From the NCBI GenBank assembly GCA_004340125.1, contig SLUK01000011.1, positions 1 to 64,000 on the forward strand: a stretch of 64,000 bases of DNA, read 5' to 3'. Under the pieces are notes generated by a model. It saw only the letters and a list, made by a program, of their open reading frames with translations. It ran no database searches and was not told the DNA's origin. Shown in pieces: positions 25,508-35,113 of the stretch. Both the position numbers and the translations under genes were made by a program. Positions within the stretch are counted from its first letter, which is position 1. Every line of letters starts with the position of its first letter. Origin of the DNA: Harryflintia acetispora. GTDB taxonomy: Bacteria > Bacillota > Clostridia > Oscillospirales > Ruminococcaceae.

Positions 25508-27232
25508 TCAGGCCACCCCCTTCTGCTGGGATTCATAGACGTCGCGGTAGATTTCATTGCTTGCCAGCAGCTCCTCGTGGGTGCCGATGGCGTCGATCTT
25601 CCCGTCGTCCATGACGATGATCTTGTCGGCGTCGCAGACCGAGGTGATCCGCTGGGCAATGATGATGGTCGTGGTCCCGCGCAGCCCATCGCGCAGCGCG
25701 GTGCGGATCTTGGAATCGGTGGCGGTATCCACCGCGCTGGTGCTGTCGTCGAGGATGACGATCTTCGGCTTCTTGATCAGCGCGCGCGCAATGCACAGCC
25801 TCTGCTTCTGCCCGCCCGAGACGTTCACGCCGCCCTGCCCGAGGTCGGTGTCGTAGCCGCCCGGGAAGGAGCGGACAAAGTCGTCGGCCTGCGCCGCCTT
25901 ACACATTTCGCTGATTTCCTCGTCGCTGGCGTTTTCGTCGCCCCAGCGCAGATTGTCCTTGATGGTGCCCGAGAAGAGGACGTTCTTTTGGAGGACCATG
26001 CCGACCGCCCCCCGCAGCTCCTCGAGCTTATAGTCCCGTACGTCGTGCCCTCCGACGAGGACCCGGCCCTCGGACACATCGTAAAGGCGCGGGATGAGCT
26101 GGACCAGGGTCGTCTTGGCCGACCCGGTTCCGCCGATGATCCCCACCGTTTCGCCCGAGGAAATCGAAAGGTTGATGTTCTCCAGCGTGTTGGCGTCTGA
26201 ATCCTTGTTGTACTTGAACGAGACGTTCTCAAAGACCACCGAGCCGTCCTGCGCCTGCACGCCCTGTGAGTGCGAATCGGTGATGTCGATCTCCTCATCG
26301 AGCACCTCGACGATACGGCCGACCGAGGCGCGGGAAAGCACCAGGTTGACGAAGGCCATCGAAATCATCATCAGGGACATCAAAATCTGGGTCACATAGC
26401 TGATGAAGCTGATGAGCTCCCCGGTCTGCATGCTCCCGCCGATAATCATGTTGCCGCCGAACCAAAGGATGGCGATGATGCAGCTGTACATGGTCAGCTG
26501 CATGACCGGCACGTTGGTCACGATGATCTTTTCCGCCTTGATGGAGGCGTCCATCAGCTCCTGGTTCGCGTCCCGGAACTTTTCCTTTTCATACTTCGAG
26601 CGCACGAACGCCTTGACCACCCGGATGGCGATCAGGTTCTCCTGCACCGAGCCGTTCATGCTGTCGTATTTTTTGAGCATGGCGGTGAAGCGCGGAAAAG
26701 ACATCGAGATCAGGATTCCAACGGCGACCGCCAGAATCGGGATGGCGACCAGGAAGACGGTGACCAGCCGGGAATTGATGGTATAGGCCATCAAGGTGGC
26801 GCTCACCAGCATGACCGGTGCGCGCACCAGGGTGCGGATGATCATCATGAAGGCATTCTGGGTGTTGTTGATATCGGTGGTCAGGCGGGTGACCAGCGAG
26901 GGGGTGCTGAATTTGTCAATGTTCGAGAAGGAAAACTCCTGGATCTTCCCAAACAGCCCCTTGCGTATCTCGCTGCCCATCCCCATGCTGGCCACCGAGG
27001 CGCAGCGGGAGGCCAGCGCCCCGCAGACCAAGGACAGCAGCGCCATGGCGACCATCTTGCCGCCGGTCAGCAGGACGTAGGACATGTCCTTGGCGGGAAT
27101 CCCCACATCCACGATCTTGGCCATCAGGAAGGGAACCTGGATTTCCAGGATCACCTCCCCGATCACCGCCAGCGGACAGAGGATCGAAAAAATCCAATAT
27201 TTCTTTAAAAACGGCGTCAGTTTTTTAATCAC
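25508..27232 (-). CDS. ABC exporter half-transporter (subunit with degenerate ATPase site)
   Basis: The 574-residue protein has six membrane helices followed by an ATP-binding domain. Walker A is GGTGSAKTTL (Ala in place of the last Gly) and Walker B is IVILDDSTSAVDT, with Asp in place of the catalytic Glu; the signature VSGGQKQRL is canonical. This is the usual division of labour in heterodimeric exporters, where one composite site is non-hydrolytic. The start ATG at 27232 overlaps the end of the MarR gene by 8 bp, so marR and both exporter genes form one operon. Confidence 0.88.
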   Translation of the reverse strand: MIKKLTPFLKKYWIFSILCPLAVIGEVILEIQVPFLMAKIVDVGIPAKDMSYVLLTGGKMVAMALLSLVCGALASRCASVASMGMGSEIRKGLFGKIQEFSFSNIDKFSTPSLVTRLTTDINNTQNAFMMIIRTLVRAPVMLVSATLMAYTINSRLVTVFLVAIPILAVAVGILISMSFPRFTAMLKKYDSMNGSVQENLIAIRVVKAFVRSKYEKEKFRDANQELMDASIKAEKIIVTNVPVMQLTMYSCIIAILWFGGNMIIGGSMQTGELISFISYVTQILMSLMMISMAFVNLVLSRASVGRIVEVLDEEIDITDSHSQGVQAQDGSVVFENVSFKYNKDSDANTLENINLSISSGETVGIIGGTGSAKTTLVQLIPRLYDVSEGRVLVGGHDVRDYKLEELRGAVGMVLQKNVLFSGTIKDNLRWGDENASDEEISEMCKAAQADDFVRSFPGGYDTDLGQGGVNVSGGQKQRLCIARALIKKPKIVILDDSTSAVDTATDSKIRTALRDGLRGTTTIIIAQRITSVCDADKIIVMDDGKIDAIGTHEELLASNEIYRDVYESQQKGVA

Positions 27233-27755
27233 TAAGGCTTTCCTCCCTTGTTCTGTGATGATGTGCCTGCTCCTGCTTGGATTGCTCCAGCAGGGAGAAG
27301 AAGCTGCGGCCCTGGTATTCCCCGACCGCCAGGTTGCCGATGGCCCGATCGAAGTAGGCGCAAAAATCGGCGCAATCCTCCTCGCTAAAGCCCTTAAACA
27401 TCCGCGCGTCCACGGCGTCGAAGGCCTCCCGTACCCGGCGGGCCTGCTGCCTCCCCTTCTCGGTGATCGAGATGCGGTTGCAGCGCAGGTCCTCCTCGTC
27501 CGCGATCTTCTGCAGCAGCCCGTGCCGCTGTAAGCGCTTGACCGAGGTCGCCACCGCCGGCGCGGTCACCTGCAGCAGGTCGGCGAGCTCCTTCTGGGTG
27601 CAGCCGTCGTGCTCGTCCACCAGCTCCAGGATCGGAAGCTGGCCGAAATAGAGGCCGTTCCCGATCGCAGCCTGGTTGATATACAGCCGGTGCAGGACGT
27701 GCAGGCGGTTCATCCTATGCACCAATTTGTTAAAATTGGGGTTCGTGCGTTCCAC
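27225..27755 (-). CDS. MarR-family regulator of the ABC exporter
   Basis: The 176-residue protein has the MarR winged helix: TQKELADLLQVTAPAVATSVKRLQRHGLL is split as recognition helix and wing (EEDLRCNRISITEKG). The start is GTG 27755 with GGAG upstream; longer frames would enter the operator region. It is the first gene of the exporter operon and a perfect 11-bp-arm palindrome lies 56 bp upstream, so autorepression relieved by an exporter substrate is the likely logic. Confidence 0.88.
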   Translation of the reverse strand: MERTNPNFNKLVHRMNRLHVLHRLYINQAAIGNGLYFGQLPILELVDEHDGCTQKELADLLQVTAPAVATSVKRLQRHGLLQKIADEEDLRCNRISITEKGRQQARRVREAFDAVDARMFKGFSEEDCADFCAYFDRAIGNLAVGEYQGRSFFSLLEQSKQEQAHHHRTREESLSD

Positions 27756-27810
27756 TTGCTCACTCCTTAATAGTAATGTTCTTTTATGATTGGCTATTCC
27801 GGACAAGATA

Positions 27811-27833
27811 AACCGATTAATAATTAATCGGTT
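27811..27833 (-). promoter_or_regulatory. MarR operator palindrome
   Basis: The arms AACCGATTAAT (27811-27821) and ATTAATCGGTT (27823-27833) are perfect inverted repeats around one central A. Size and symmetry fit a MarR dimer. The rest of the gene-free stretch 27756-28078 contains only the terminator of the next operon. Confidence 0.75.
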
Positions 27834-27973
27834 AACTTTATAAGCAATCATATCACTTCCCTTCCGGCAATACAAGAGGACAATTGTTAACTTTTTGCAA
27901 CTTGAATTTTTTTGCCGCCGGACAGAAAACACCGCTCAGCCGCTTCTGCTCCTTGATCGGTGCGGTAGCTTTC

Positions 27974-28013
27974 AAAAGCGGCGGCCGCGGGAGATATGTC
28001 CCGCGGCCGCCGC
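27974..28013 (-). terminator. Terminator of the glycyl radical enzyme operon
   Basis: GCGGCGGCCGCGGGA (27978-27992) pairs perfectly with TCCCGCGGCCGCCGC (27999-28013); on the minus strand it is followed by TTTTG. It lies 65 bp after the stop of the glycyl radical enzyme gene. Confidence 0.85.
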
Positions 28014-28078
28014 CACATTTTAAGATTTTATTTATAGCTGGAAGGCCCGGCTCCTGTGGCGGTTCATTGAACCCTGCG

Positions 28079-30574
28079 TCACCAGATGTTCTGCTCGCTC
28101 CTGTGGATGATGTCCATCTGGCCCACCGGGTCGATTTCGACAAAGTAGGAAACGTAGCTGGCCACGCGCACCAGCAGGTCCTGATATTTTTGAGGTTCCG
28201 CCATCGCGGCCCGCAGGGTCTTGCCGTCGATGATATTGAACTGCACATGGTAGTCGCCCAGCGCCTCAAAGGTGCGCAGGTAGTCCACGAACCGGTCAAC
28301 ATCCTCCTCCGTCGCCAGAAGCTGCGGGGTCAGGCGCTGGTTGAGCAGGGTGCCCATCTCAAACCGTTCGGAAGGCAGCTTGCTCATGGATTTTAAGACG
28401 GCGGTGGTCCCGTTGATATCCCGTCCCTGCGTGGGAGACATGGCGTCGGCCATGGGAGTCCCCTTCCTAAAGCCGTCGGGCAGCGCGCCCACCGCCATAC
28501 CGGCGGTGACAGCCGAATTGCCCAGGCAGGAGGCGCCGCGGAAATATCCGCCGTACTGCGGGAAATTGTCGCGGTTCTTGTTGCAGCGGTCGATCGCGTC
28601 ATACCAGGCGTTCTGCACAAGGGCCACCCAGCCGTCCGCGTAATCGTCGTCGTTGCCGTACTTGGGCACTTCGTTGATCACCATCTGATGCAGCCGGTCA
28701 TATCCGGCCCAATCGTGATCAATGGCGTCCATCAATTCGTCCCAGGTGACCCGTTTTTCGCGGAACACCAGCGTGTCGATCACCCCCAACGAGTCCCCGG
28801 TGTTGGCCGATCCGGCCAGCATCAGGCCAAACGAGGTGTTCCAGCAGCCGCCCTGGATCAGGTCCGTCCCCTTCTGAAGGGGGCCCTCCAGCAGGCAGGA
28901 AGTGAACGGAGCCTCGGTCCATTTGGACTGCACTGTCATTTCCACCGTGATGGCCCGGCAGAGGATATCCATGAAATAGTCCTGCTGCGCACGGTAGGCC
29001 TTTATCAGCTCCTCCATGCAGGTGAAGGTCCGGGGGTCGCCGGTTTCGGGGCCGATCTGCTCCCCGCAGATGGAGCATTTGCCGTTATGTAAGGCCAGGT
29101 CCAGAATCTTCCCGATGTTGAAAATCCCGGCGGCCGAATGCTGCTGGGTGATGTGCGGCATGCTGATCTCGACACAGCCGATCACGGCATAGTCCCGCAG
29201 GTCCTCGATCGACATGTCCGGGTAGGCGTGGTGCATCATCTGAATGGCCTTCCGGTCGCCATAGAATTTGGGCTTGCCGCGGCCGAGCCGCACAACCTCC
29301 GCAGCCTTGCGCAGATACTTGGTGGGGGTCCCCTCCCAAACGCGCATGGCGATCTCGGGCTGGATCAGGCCGACCTGCTCCTCCGCCTCCAGGCAGAGCA
29401 TGGTCACCTCGTTGCAGGCGTCCCGGCCGTCCTTGGTCTGGCCGCCGATCAAGAGGTTCTGGGTGATCGGGAACGCCACCTGGACCGAAGCGGAGTTGTA
29501 GTCGTAAATCTGCGTCCACTCGGCGGTCTTAACAAAGAAGCACTGCAGCATTTCCAGCGCCTGTTCGCGGGTAATCTCCTTCTTTTCCTCCACCGAATAT
29601 TTATAAAAGGGATACAGGTACTGGTCGAAGCGCCCGAAGGAATCCGCATAGTTCATCTGCTCGCCCAGGATCAGGATCTGGGTCATCCACACCGACTGCA
29701 GCGCCTCCTGCCAGGTTTCGGCGGGATGCATCGGAACCTTTTTGGTGATGCGGGAAATTTCCAGCAGCTCCTGTTTGCGCACGGGGTCCGCGGTCTCCCC
29801 CGCCATCTTTGCAGCCAGCTTGGAGTAGCGGTTGCAGAGGATTTCCGCGCCTTCCAGGCTGATCAGGCAGGCTTTATAAAAGTCCGCCTTGCGCGCCTTG
29901 TAAAAGTGGTTATACCCGGCGTCGTTGTTCTTTTGGTAGAACTCCACCTCCCTGCGGATTCCCGAGAGCCCAATCTCCAGAACCTTCTGATAGTTCGCAA
30001 GGGAGTGGCCGGCATCCGCGCGGGTCAGCAGGTCGGCAAAATTGGGCAGGTGGGAGCATTTCGCGGTGCCGCCAAACGCCTTGTCGCGCACATCGCCGTC
30101 GGCGGCGGCATAGATGTCGTCCTCCATGCATTTGTTCTTAAAATATGGGACGATCTTCTCGCGGATAATTTTTCGTTCCTCCTGCGAAATATGATGCCGG
30201 TCGTTCGAGCGGATCTCGTAATCATAAACCGGATGGTCCAGCTCGGCATCCAGCTGGTTGCCCAGCAGGAACCCAAAAATGAGGGAAGCGCGGATCTTGC
30301 TGTTCACGTTGCCCACGATGAGCTCGCCCTCGTGGATTTGCAGGGTGCGGGTCTCCTGAAAGCGCTTAAAGATCATGGCCCGCTCGATGATATGCGGCAC
30401 CTTGCCATGCACCTCGTCCATGACTTCGATTTCCGTGAGAGCGTGCTCCAGACAGACCTCCGGCGTGCGGACCGCGCGCGCGACCGCGGCCTTAACGCGG
30501 TCGGAGCAGGTGCGTTCAAAATATTCCTGCCAGCTTCCTACCTCGGCGGTGTTTTCGACAAACTTGGTGTTCAT
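28079..30574 (-). CDS. Glycyl radical enzyme family protein with Ser at the radical glycine position
   Basis: The 831-residue protein belongs to the glycyl radical dehydratase/lyase family. IHEGELIVGNVNSKIRAS (near residue 80), the thiyl-radical cysteine motif VIGCVEISMP, and SPTQGRDINGTTAVLKSM with GTLLNQRLTP are all present. The C-terminal radical loop reads VRVASYVSYF where the family has RVAGY. The Ser806 codon is AGC (28159-28157) in place of GGC, one transition away. Without that glycine a stable glycyl radical should not form, so the protein is either inactive, repaired in other cells, or a sequencing error. An activase gene follows upstream on the same strand, and a PocR/AraC regulator is divergent. 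The substrate (diol, sulfonate, amino acid derivative) cannot be told by eye. Confidence 0.85.
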   Translation of the reverse strand: MNTKFVENTAEVGSWQEYFERTCSDRVKAAVARAVRTPEVCLEHALTEIEVMDEVHGKVPHIIERAMIFKRFQETRTLQIHEGELIVGNVNSKIRASLIFGFLLGNQLDAELDHPVYDYEIRSNDRHHISQEERKIIREKIVPYFKNKCMEDDIYAAADGDVRDKAFGGTAKCSHLPNFADLLTRADAGHSLANYQKVLEIGLSGIRREVEFYQKNNDAGYNHFYKARKADFYKACLISLEGAEILCNRYSKLAAKMAGETADPVRKQELLEISRITKKVPMHPAETWQEALQSVWMTQILILGEQMNYADSFGRFDQYLYPFYKYSVEEKKEITREQALEMLQCFFVKTAEWTQIYDYNSASVQVAFPITQNLLIGGQTKDGRDACNEVTMLCLEAEEQVGLIQPEIAMRVWEGTPTKYLRKAAEVVRLGRGKPKFYGDRKAIQMMHHAYPDMSIEDLRDYAVIGCVEISMPHITQQHSAAGIFNIGKILDLALHNGKCSICGEQIGPETGDPRTFTCMEELIKAYRAQQDYFMDILCRAITVEMTVQSKWTEAPFTSCLLEGPLQKGTDLIQGGCWNTSFGLMLAGSANTGDSLGVIDTLVFREKRVTWDELMDAIDHDWAGYDRLHQMVINEVPKYGNDDDYADGWVALVQNAWYDAIDRCNKNRDNFPQYGGYFRGASCLGNSAVTAGMAVGALPDGFRKGTPMADAMSPTQGRDINGTTAVLKSMSKLPSERFEMGTLLNQRLTPQLLATEEDVDRFVDYLRTFEALGDYHVQFNIIDGKTLRAAMAEPQKYQDLLVRVASYVSYFVEIDPVGQMDIIHRSEQNIW

Positions 30575-30626
30575 ACAGATTCTCCTTTATCACTTTTTCT
30601 ACGGATTTATACAGGGCTGTCTTTCG

Positions 30627-31550
30627 TCAGGAGCTGATCCTGCAGCGGAACCCCTGTGCTTCGACCAGCTTTTTCTTCTCCTCCAAGCGCGCCTTTTCCA
30701 TCGGCTCCACTTCATCCATCGCATAGTCGCGCTGGATGTATTCATAGCGTTTCTTGCCCATGTGGTGGAAATTGATGAGATCGATTTCCTCGATGCAGCG
30801 CATACCTCTTAGGAATGCACAGGTCTGCAGGAGGTTTTCATCGCTGTCGGTCATGCCCGGGACCTGTATGCACCGGACGTATACGCGGGTCCCGTACTGT
30901 GCAAAAAGCCCCTCCACCCTTTGCAGGTTTTCAAGGATCAGCCGGTTGTCCGCGCCGGTGAGCGCCTTATGCTTTTCGCGGTCCATCACCTTCAGATCCC
31001 AGAGGAAAAAGTCCACAAAGGGCAGCACCCCCGCAATGGATTCCCACGGCACGAAGCCGGTGGTGTCCACGCCGATCGAGATGCCGGCCTCCTTCACCCC
31101 GCGGTACAGTTCGATCATGTCGCCGTCCACGAACATCAGCGGCTCTCCGCCCGAGAAGGTGACGCCGCCGCCGGAATTTTGGAAAAACAGCTCGTCTTTG
31201 CGAATTTCTTTGAGCAGCTCCTCCACGCTCCACGCCCTTCCAATGCGCGTGAGCGCATGGGCGTAGCACTCCCTGACGCACACAAAGCACCCCGTACATT
31301 TTGCACGGTCGATCAGCAGCCCCTTTTCTCCCGCAGCCGCCGGACGGATGGCGTGCGCAGGGCAGGCCTGCAGACAGGCCCCGTCCCCGATACAGCGCTG
31401 CACCTTATAGCCCAATTCCGCTTCCCGGCTTTGGGATTCGGGCGTCGAGCACCAGACGCAGCGCAGCGGGCAGCCTTTAAAATGGACCAGCGTGCGGATG
31501 CCGGGACCGTTGTGGTTGGTCATCCTTGAAATCTCAAATACGTTCAGCAT
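30627..31550 (-). CDS. Glycyl radical enzyme activase (radical SAM)
   Basis: The 307-residue protein is a radical SAM activase: CPLRCVWC is the CX3CX2C motif for the catalytic 4Fe-4S cluster (about residues 27-34), followed by a ferredoxin-like insert with two more cluster motifs (CIGDGACLQACP and CTGCFVCVREC), as in activases of choline and glycerol-type glycyl radical enzymes but not of pyruvate formate-lyase. SGGGVTFSGGEPL is the SAM-binding GGE region. It precedes the glycyl radical enzyme gene by 52 bp on the same strand. No defect is visible, in contrast to the substrate enzyme. Confidence 0.92.
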   Translation of the reverse strand: MLNVFEISRMTNHNGPGIRTLVHFKGCPLRCVWCSTPESQSREAELGYKVQRCIGDGACLQACPAHAIRPAAAGEKGLLIDRAKCTGCFVCVRECYAHALTRIGRAWSVEELLKEIRKDELFFQNSGGGVTFSGGEPLMFVDGDMIELYRGVKEAGISIGVDTTGFVPWESIAGVLPFVDFFLWDLKVMDREKHKALTGADNRLILENLQRVEGLFAQYGTRVYVRCIQVPGMTDSDENLLQTCAFLRGMRCIEEIDLINFHHMGKKRYEYIQRDYAMDEVEPMEKARLEEKKKLVEAQGFRCRISS

Positions 31551-31618
31551 GACGGTTCCCCTACCTTTCTGGCCGGCACGTTCTGCGGCACGGAATCAAA
31601 AATTTGCAGGCAATAAAA

Positions 31619-31643
31619 ATGGCCATGACCGTAGGACGGCCAT
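31619..31643. promoter_or_regulatory. Small inverted repeat between activase and AraC-type regulator (possible operator)
   Basis: ATGGCC (31619-31624) and GGCCAT (31638-31643) flank a 13-nt spacer in the divergent intergenic region 31551-31758. The spacing would suit binding on one DNA face, but the arms are short, so this is a weak call. Confidence 0.3.
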
Positions 31644-31758
31644 AAAAATCTTATCATAATGCTCAAAGAGCCGTTATTTGCAATTGATCTTGCTCCCGTA
31701 TTCTGTTACGCTAAGTAAAACAGGCGTACGCGAATTTCAAAACGAAAGGATGGGCGCG

Positions 31759-33069
31759 ATGGATTCCCAGCTGAAACAGAAAATCGACTACGTCGCCTCG
31801 GTCTATCAGGAAATAACGCATCTGGAATGCCATTATCAAAGCCTGGAAATCTCCGGAAGCGAAATTGCGCAACCGGACCTGTGCTGCAGGGTCTGCCAGC
31901 TGTTTCGCTCCACGAAGCAGGGCAGCTCCAGCTGCCAGACGCAGATTTCCTCGGCGGTGATGGCGGCAATCGCCGATGACTGCTGGAAGGTGGTGGTCTG
32001 CCGCACAGGGCTTCTGGACTGGATCGTCCCGGTCTTTTACGGCGGGAACCCGATCGGTTATTTTATATCCGGCTCCATATGCAACAGCGATGAGAGCAAA
32101 AAGGAACTCGAAGCGCAGGTGAACCTGTTTTCCACCTTTTATTCGGTCTCGCCAGAGGACTTTGAAGCGGCCTGCGAACTGGTCCAGGTCGTCCAGAAGG
32201 ATCAGGTCCGCTTTTTTGCCCGCCTGCTTTTTGACCTTTGCCGGATTCACATCCCGGCCGGCAAAGAGCGCCCCTCCGACCTGAAATGGGACCCGAGCAA
32301 GACGGTGTTTTTCGAGGAGGAGGAGCTTTTGGAGGAGTTCCCAAGGGACCATCCCCTCTCGCAGCGCGTGTACAGCAATTCCTTTACCAGCCGCGCAATG
32401 GAGATTTTTTGGAAAAGCATTGAGGTCAAGGCGAACAGCATCTTCGCAAACATCATGTCCAAACGGATTCTGGAGGCGCACATCCTGTACGACGAGGTGA
32501 TGAGCATGGCGTACTGTGAGCCGAACCTTGTACTGATGCGCACCAGCGCCGAGACGCTGTACCACATCATCACGCTGACCCGTTACAACAAGGACAATTA
32601 TGACATCCGCTTCTACCGGCTGACCTATGAGACCATGCAGAAGCTGTTTGAGGCGGACAGCGCCGATGGGATCAAGCAGGCGATGGACGACGCCTTCGAC
32701 AGCATGTCGTATTACTGCGTGGTGGACCCGCAGGCGATCAGCCAAAGTCCGGTGGCCATCTCCGTCGTGGAATTTTTGGAAAAAAACTATCAGCACAATA
32801 TCAAGGTGGAGGATATTGCGAAAAGCATCCACATGTCCCCCGCCTATGTCAGCCGGATCTTTAAAAAGGAAACCAATTTCACCATCAAATGGTGGCTCAA
32901 CAGCATCCGGATGAAGCACGCCCAGGAGCTTCTCCTCGAGACCAACATCCCGATCAAGGACATCGGGCCCGCGGTCGGGTACAGCGACATGCGGGGATTC
33001 TACAAGATGTTTGCCAAGCATTTCGGCGTCACCTGCTCTGAGATGCGCAAAAATGCACTGATGGAATAA
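31759..33069 (+). CDS. PocR-domain AraC-family transcriptional regulator
   Basis: The 436-residue protein has an N-terminal PocR-type sensory domain (about residues 15-165) with the typical cysteine pattern CCRVCQLFRSTKQGSSSC and VVCRTGLLDWIVPVFYGG. It ends in a two-HTH AraC domain (about 335-430: IKVEDIAKSIHMSPAYVSRIFKKETN is split as first HTH; IPIKDIGPAVGYSDMRGFYK is the second). PocR itself controls propanediol and cobalamin genes in enteric bacteria. The gene diverges from the glycyl radical operon and is convergent with the GPH transporter, so it probably controls both. ATG 31759 is chosen because GAAAGGA lies 8 bp upstream. Confidence 0.85.
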   Translation: MDSQLKQKIDYVASVYQEITHLECHYQSLEISGSEIAQPDLCCRVCQLFRSTKQGSSSCQTQISSAVMAAIADDCWKVVVCRTGLLDWIVPVFYGGNPIGYFISGSICNSDESKKELEAQVNLFSTFYSVSPEDFEAACELVQVVQKDQVRFFARLLFDLCRIHIPAGKERPSDLKWDPSKTVFFEEEELLEEFPRDHPLSQRVYSNSFTSRAMEIFWKSIEVKANSIFANIMSKRILEAHILYDEVMSMAYCEPNLVLMRTSAETLYHIITLTRYNKDNYDIRFYRLTYETMQKLFEADSADGIKQAMDDAFDSMSYYCVVDPQAISQSPVAISVVEFLEKNYQHNIKVEDIAKSIHMSPAYVSRIFKKETNFTIKWWLNSIRMKHAQELLLETNIPIKDIGPAVGYSDMRGFYKMFAKHFGVTCSEMRKNALME

Positions 33070-33080
33070 ACGTATGAGCC

Positions 33081-33121
33081 GGACAGAGGCGGCTGCGTGA
33101 GCAGCCCCTTCTGTCCTTTTT
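33081..33121. terminator. Terminator between AraC-type regulator and GPH transporter
   Basis: GGACAG (33081-33086) and GGCTGC (33091-33096) pair with GCAGCC (33101-33106) and CTGTCC (33111-33116) with a small internal loop, followed by six T. The two flanking genes converge here. Confidence 0.8.
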
Positions 33122-33125
33122 TGCG

Positions 33126-34517
33126 TTATTGTTTTTTCCGGTCCAGCGCCTGAAGGATTTCGCAATATTTTTCCTTGTTCAGATTGTAGGGAAGCGCCAC
33201 CAGCAGGAAAAGAATCCCGCCGAGGACCAGCACGCCGCCATGCCACCAATAGAAGCCCATGCGGATCGATTCGGTGATTTCCATCCCCTTCACATAGCCG
33301 ATCTGCCGCAGGGACATTGCGGCCAGCCACGAGGCCAAACCGATGCCGCATTTCTGGGCGAATGTGACCGCTGCAAAAATAAACGCGGGCGCGCAGACGC
33401 CGGTTTTCCAAAGGCCGTATTCCACACTGTCCGGGATCGTGCCCCAGACGGTGGAGAAGGAGCAGGACATCAGGAACCCGAACAGGGCGCTGCCGGCGAT
33501 GTTGGCGGCAATGTTCACGCCGCCGATCAGGAAGATGGCGCCGTCCACCACAAACAAGGCGGCGGTGATAAGCAGCATCGAGCGTTTTTCCATGCGTTTG
33601 AACATCCAGTTCACGATCCAGAAGGAGACGATGGCGACCGCGGTCTGGACGGTGTTCAGCATGGTCACTACATTGTGCCCGGCCCCGACATAGACCTGTA
33701 CATAGAACATCTGGTAGGCAAAGCGGAAGTTGATGACGATCGCCGCCAAAAACAGCGCGAACACCATGCAAAGCGCCGGGCGGTTCGCCGCAAGCATCTT
33801 CAGGGAACCGGCGAGCTCAAATTTCTTTCGCTCCTCCCGCCCGGTTTCGACGCCGCGTTCGCGGACGGTCTTCCAGCAGATCAGGATAAAGACGGCGGCC
33901 ACAACCGCCAGCACTGCGATGGATTTGGTATAGCCGCCGGCCATATCGGCGCCGTTTTTGCCGAAGAGGTTCACCATGGGCAGGATGCTTATGGAAACCA
34001 GCAGGTTCCCGATGTTTTCACCGAAATTCCGGTAGGAGCCCAAAATGCCCCGCTCCTCCGTATTGGTCGTAATGGAGTTTGTGATGGCCCCATATGGGAC
34101 CTGGACGACCGTCTGCGCCATGGTGTAGAGCACGTAGAACGCGGTGCACCAGATCGTTTTTTCAAATTCCGTTGTGACGAAGGAGGGCAAGGTAAAGCAC
34201 AGGATGAAAAACAAAACAAGGAACGGCAGTCCGAGCAAAATCCAGGGGCGGTACACGCCTCTGGATTTTTTTGCGAAGAGGCGCAGGTCCACGACCGCCC
34301 CCATGATGGGGTCGTTTATCGCGTCCCAGAACCGAGTGAGCAGAAAAATGTTCGCGGCGGTCGTGGCGCTAAGGCCAAACACATCCGTGTACACATAGAG
34401 AAGGTAGCCGCCGATGGACATGAAACAGATGCAGGTGCCGACGCCGCCGCTCGCATAGGAAAGTTTTTCAAAGACGCTGATGGTCATCCGGTTGTCCCTG
34501 TTTCGAAGTTTATTCAC
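33126..34517 (-). CDS. GPH-family (MelB-like) sugar/cation symporter
   Basis: The 463-residue protein has about 12 membrane segments and glycoside-pentoside-hexuronide symporter motifs: RFWDAINDPIMGAVVD near residue 62 and VQVPYGAITNSIT near residue 140. GPH carriers import sugars or related small organic molecules with Na+ or H+. Start is GTG 34517 with AAAGGAG upstream. It lies beside the regulator and the glycyl radical enzyme and may bring in that enzyme's substrate. Confidence 0.85.
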   Translation of the reverse strand: MNKLRNRDNRMTISVFEKLSYASGGVGTCICFMSIGGYLLYVYTDVFGLSATTAANIFLLTRFWDAINDPIMGAVVDLRLFAKKSRGVYRPWILLGLPFLVLFFILCFTLPSFVTTEFEKTIWCTAFYVLYTMAQTVVQVPYGAITNSITTNTEERGILGSYRNFGENIGNLLVSISILPMVNLFGKNGADMAGGYTKSIAVLAVVAAVFILICWKTVRERGVETGREERKKFELAGSLKMLAANRPALCMVFALFLAAIVINFRFAYQMFYVQVYVGAGHNVVTMLNTVQTAVAIVSFWIVNWMFKRMEKRSMLLITAALFVVDGAIFLIGGVNIAANIAGSALFGFLMSCSFSTVWGTIPDSVEYGLWKTGVCAPAFIFAAVTFAQKCGIGLASWLAAMSLRQIGYVKGMEITESIRMGFYWWHGGVLVLGGILFLLVALPYNLNKEKYCEILQALDRKKQ

Positions 34518-35113
34518 GATTCACTCAGCTCCTTTCATAGGTCGCTTTTGCACGGTTCATCGGCCGTGTGGGATCCCTTGCGAAAGCGAACGGTCCAAGA
34601 AAATCTCTGTGTCTAATCAATACACCGCGGCCGCTTTTTTCACAATGCCTTTTTCCGTTGAAACATGTCCTTTTTTGACCAGATTCCTAAAAATAGATGT
34701 AACAGTCGGTTCAATTTTGTTAAAAAAGTTCACATTTGTGTGCTGATTGACATTTTCTTTATACCTGCGGCGTGCTATTCTATGAGCGAAAAGCAAGGAA
34801 TTTTCAAGCGATATTTCTCACAAAATTCGATCGATTTCTTTATAAACAGCTAATATTTTTCACATATACCGCGTTTTTTATTGATCATTTACAAGGATCG
34901 AAATGAGCCTTCTTTATCGGCAGATCTCTTTTTCGTGCCGGCGGTAATCTTCATATCGGCCAACTATGTCATTTTCATACATGAACAATTTTGTCATATT
35001 TTTCTCTAAAGTGATCAATTTGGACATGTGGCAAAGTGCGTTTTTCAGGTACACATCGTCTCATTGCCGCTGGCAATCAAGATAGATAAATAGGCTGAAA
35101 GGAGCAAATAACC
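34518..35113. other. 596-bp AT-rich gene-free region between divergent genes
   Basis: No convincing coding frame or RNA gene is visible. The stretch is clearly more AT-rich than its neighbours, contains several short dyads (for example TTCAT-AC-ATGAA, 34974-34985) and the TTGACA at about 34747 without a well-spaced -10. It must hold the promoters of the minus-strand GPH transporter and the plus-strand metallo-hydrolase operon and probably the TetR operator, but I cannot place them with confidence. Confidence 0.5.
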
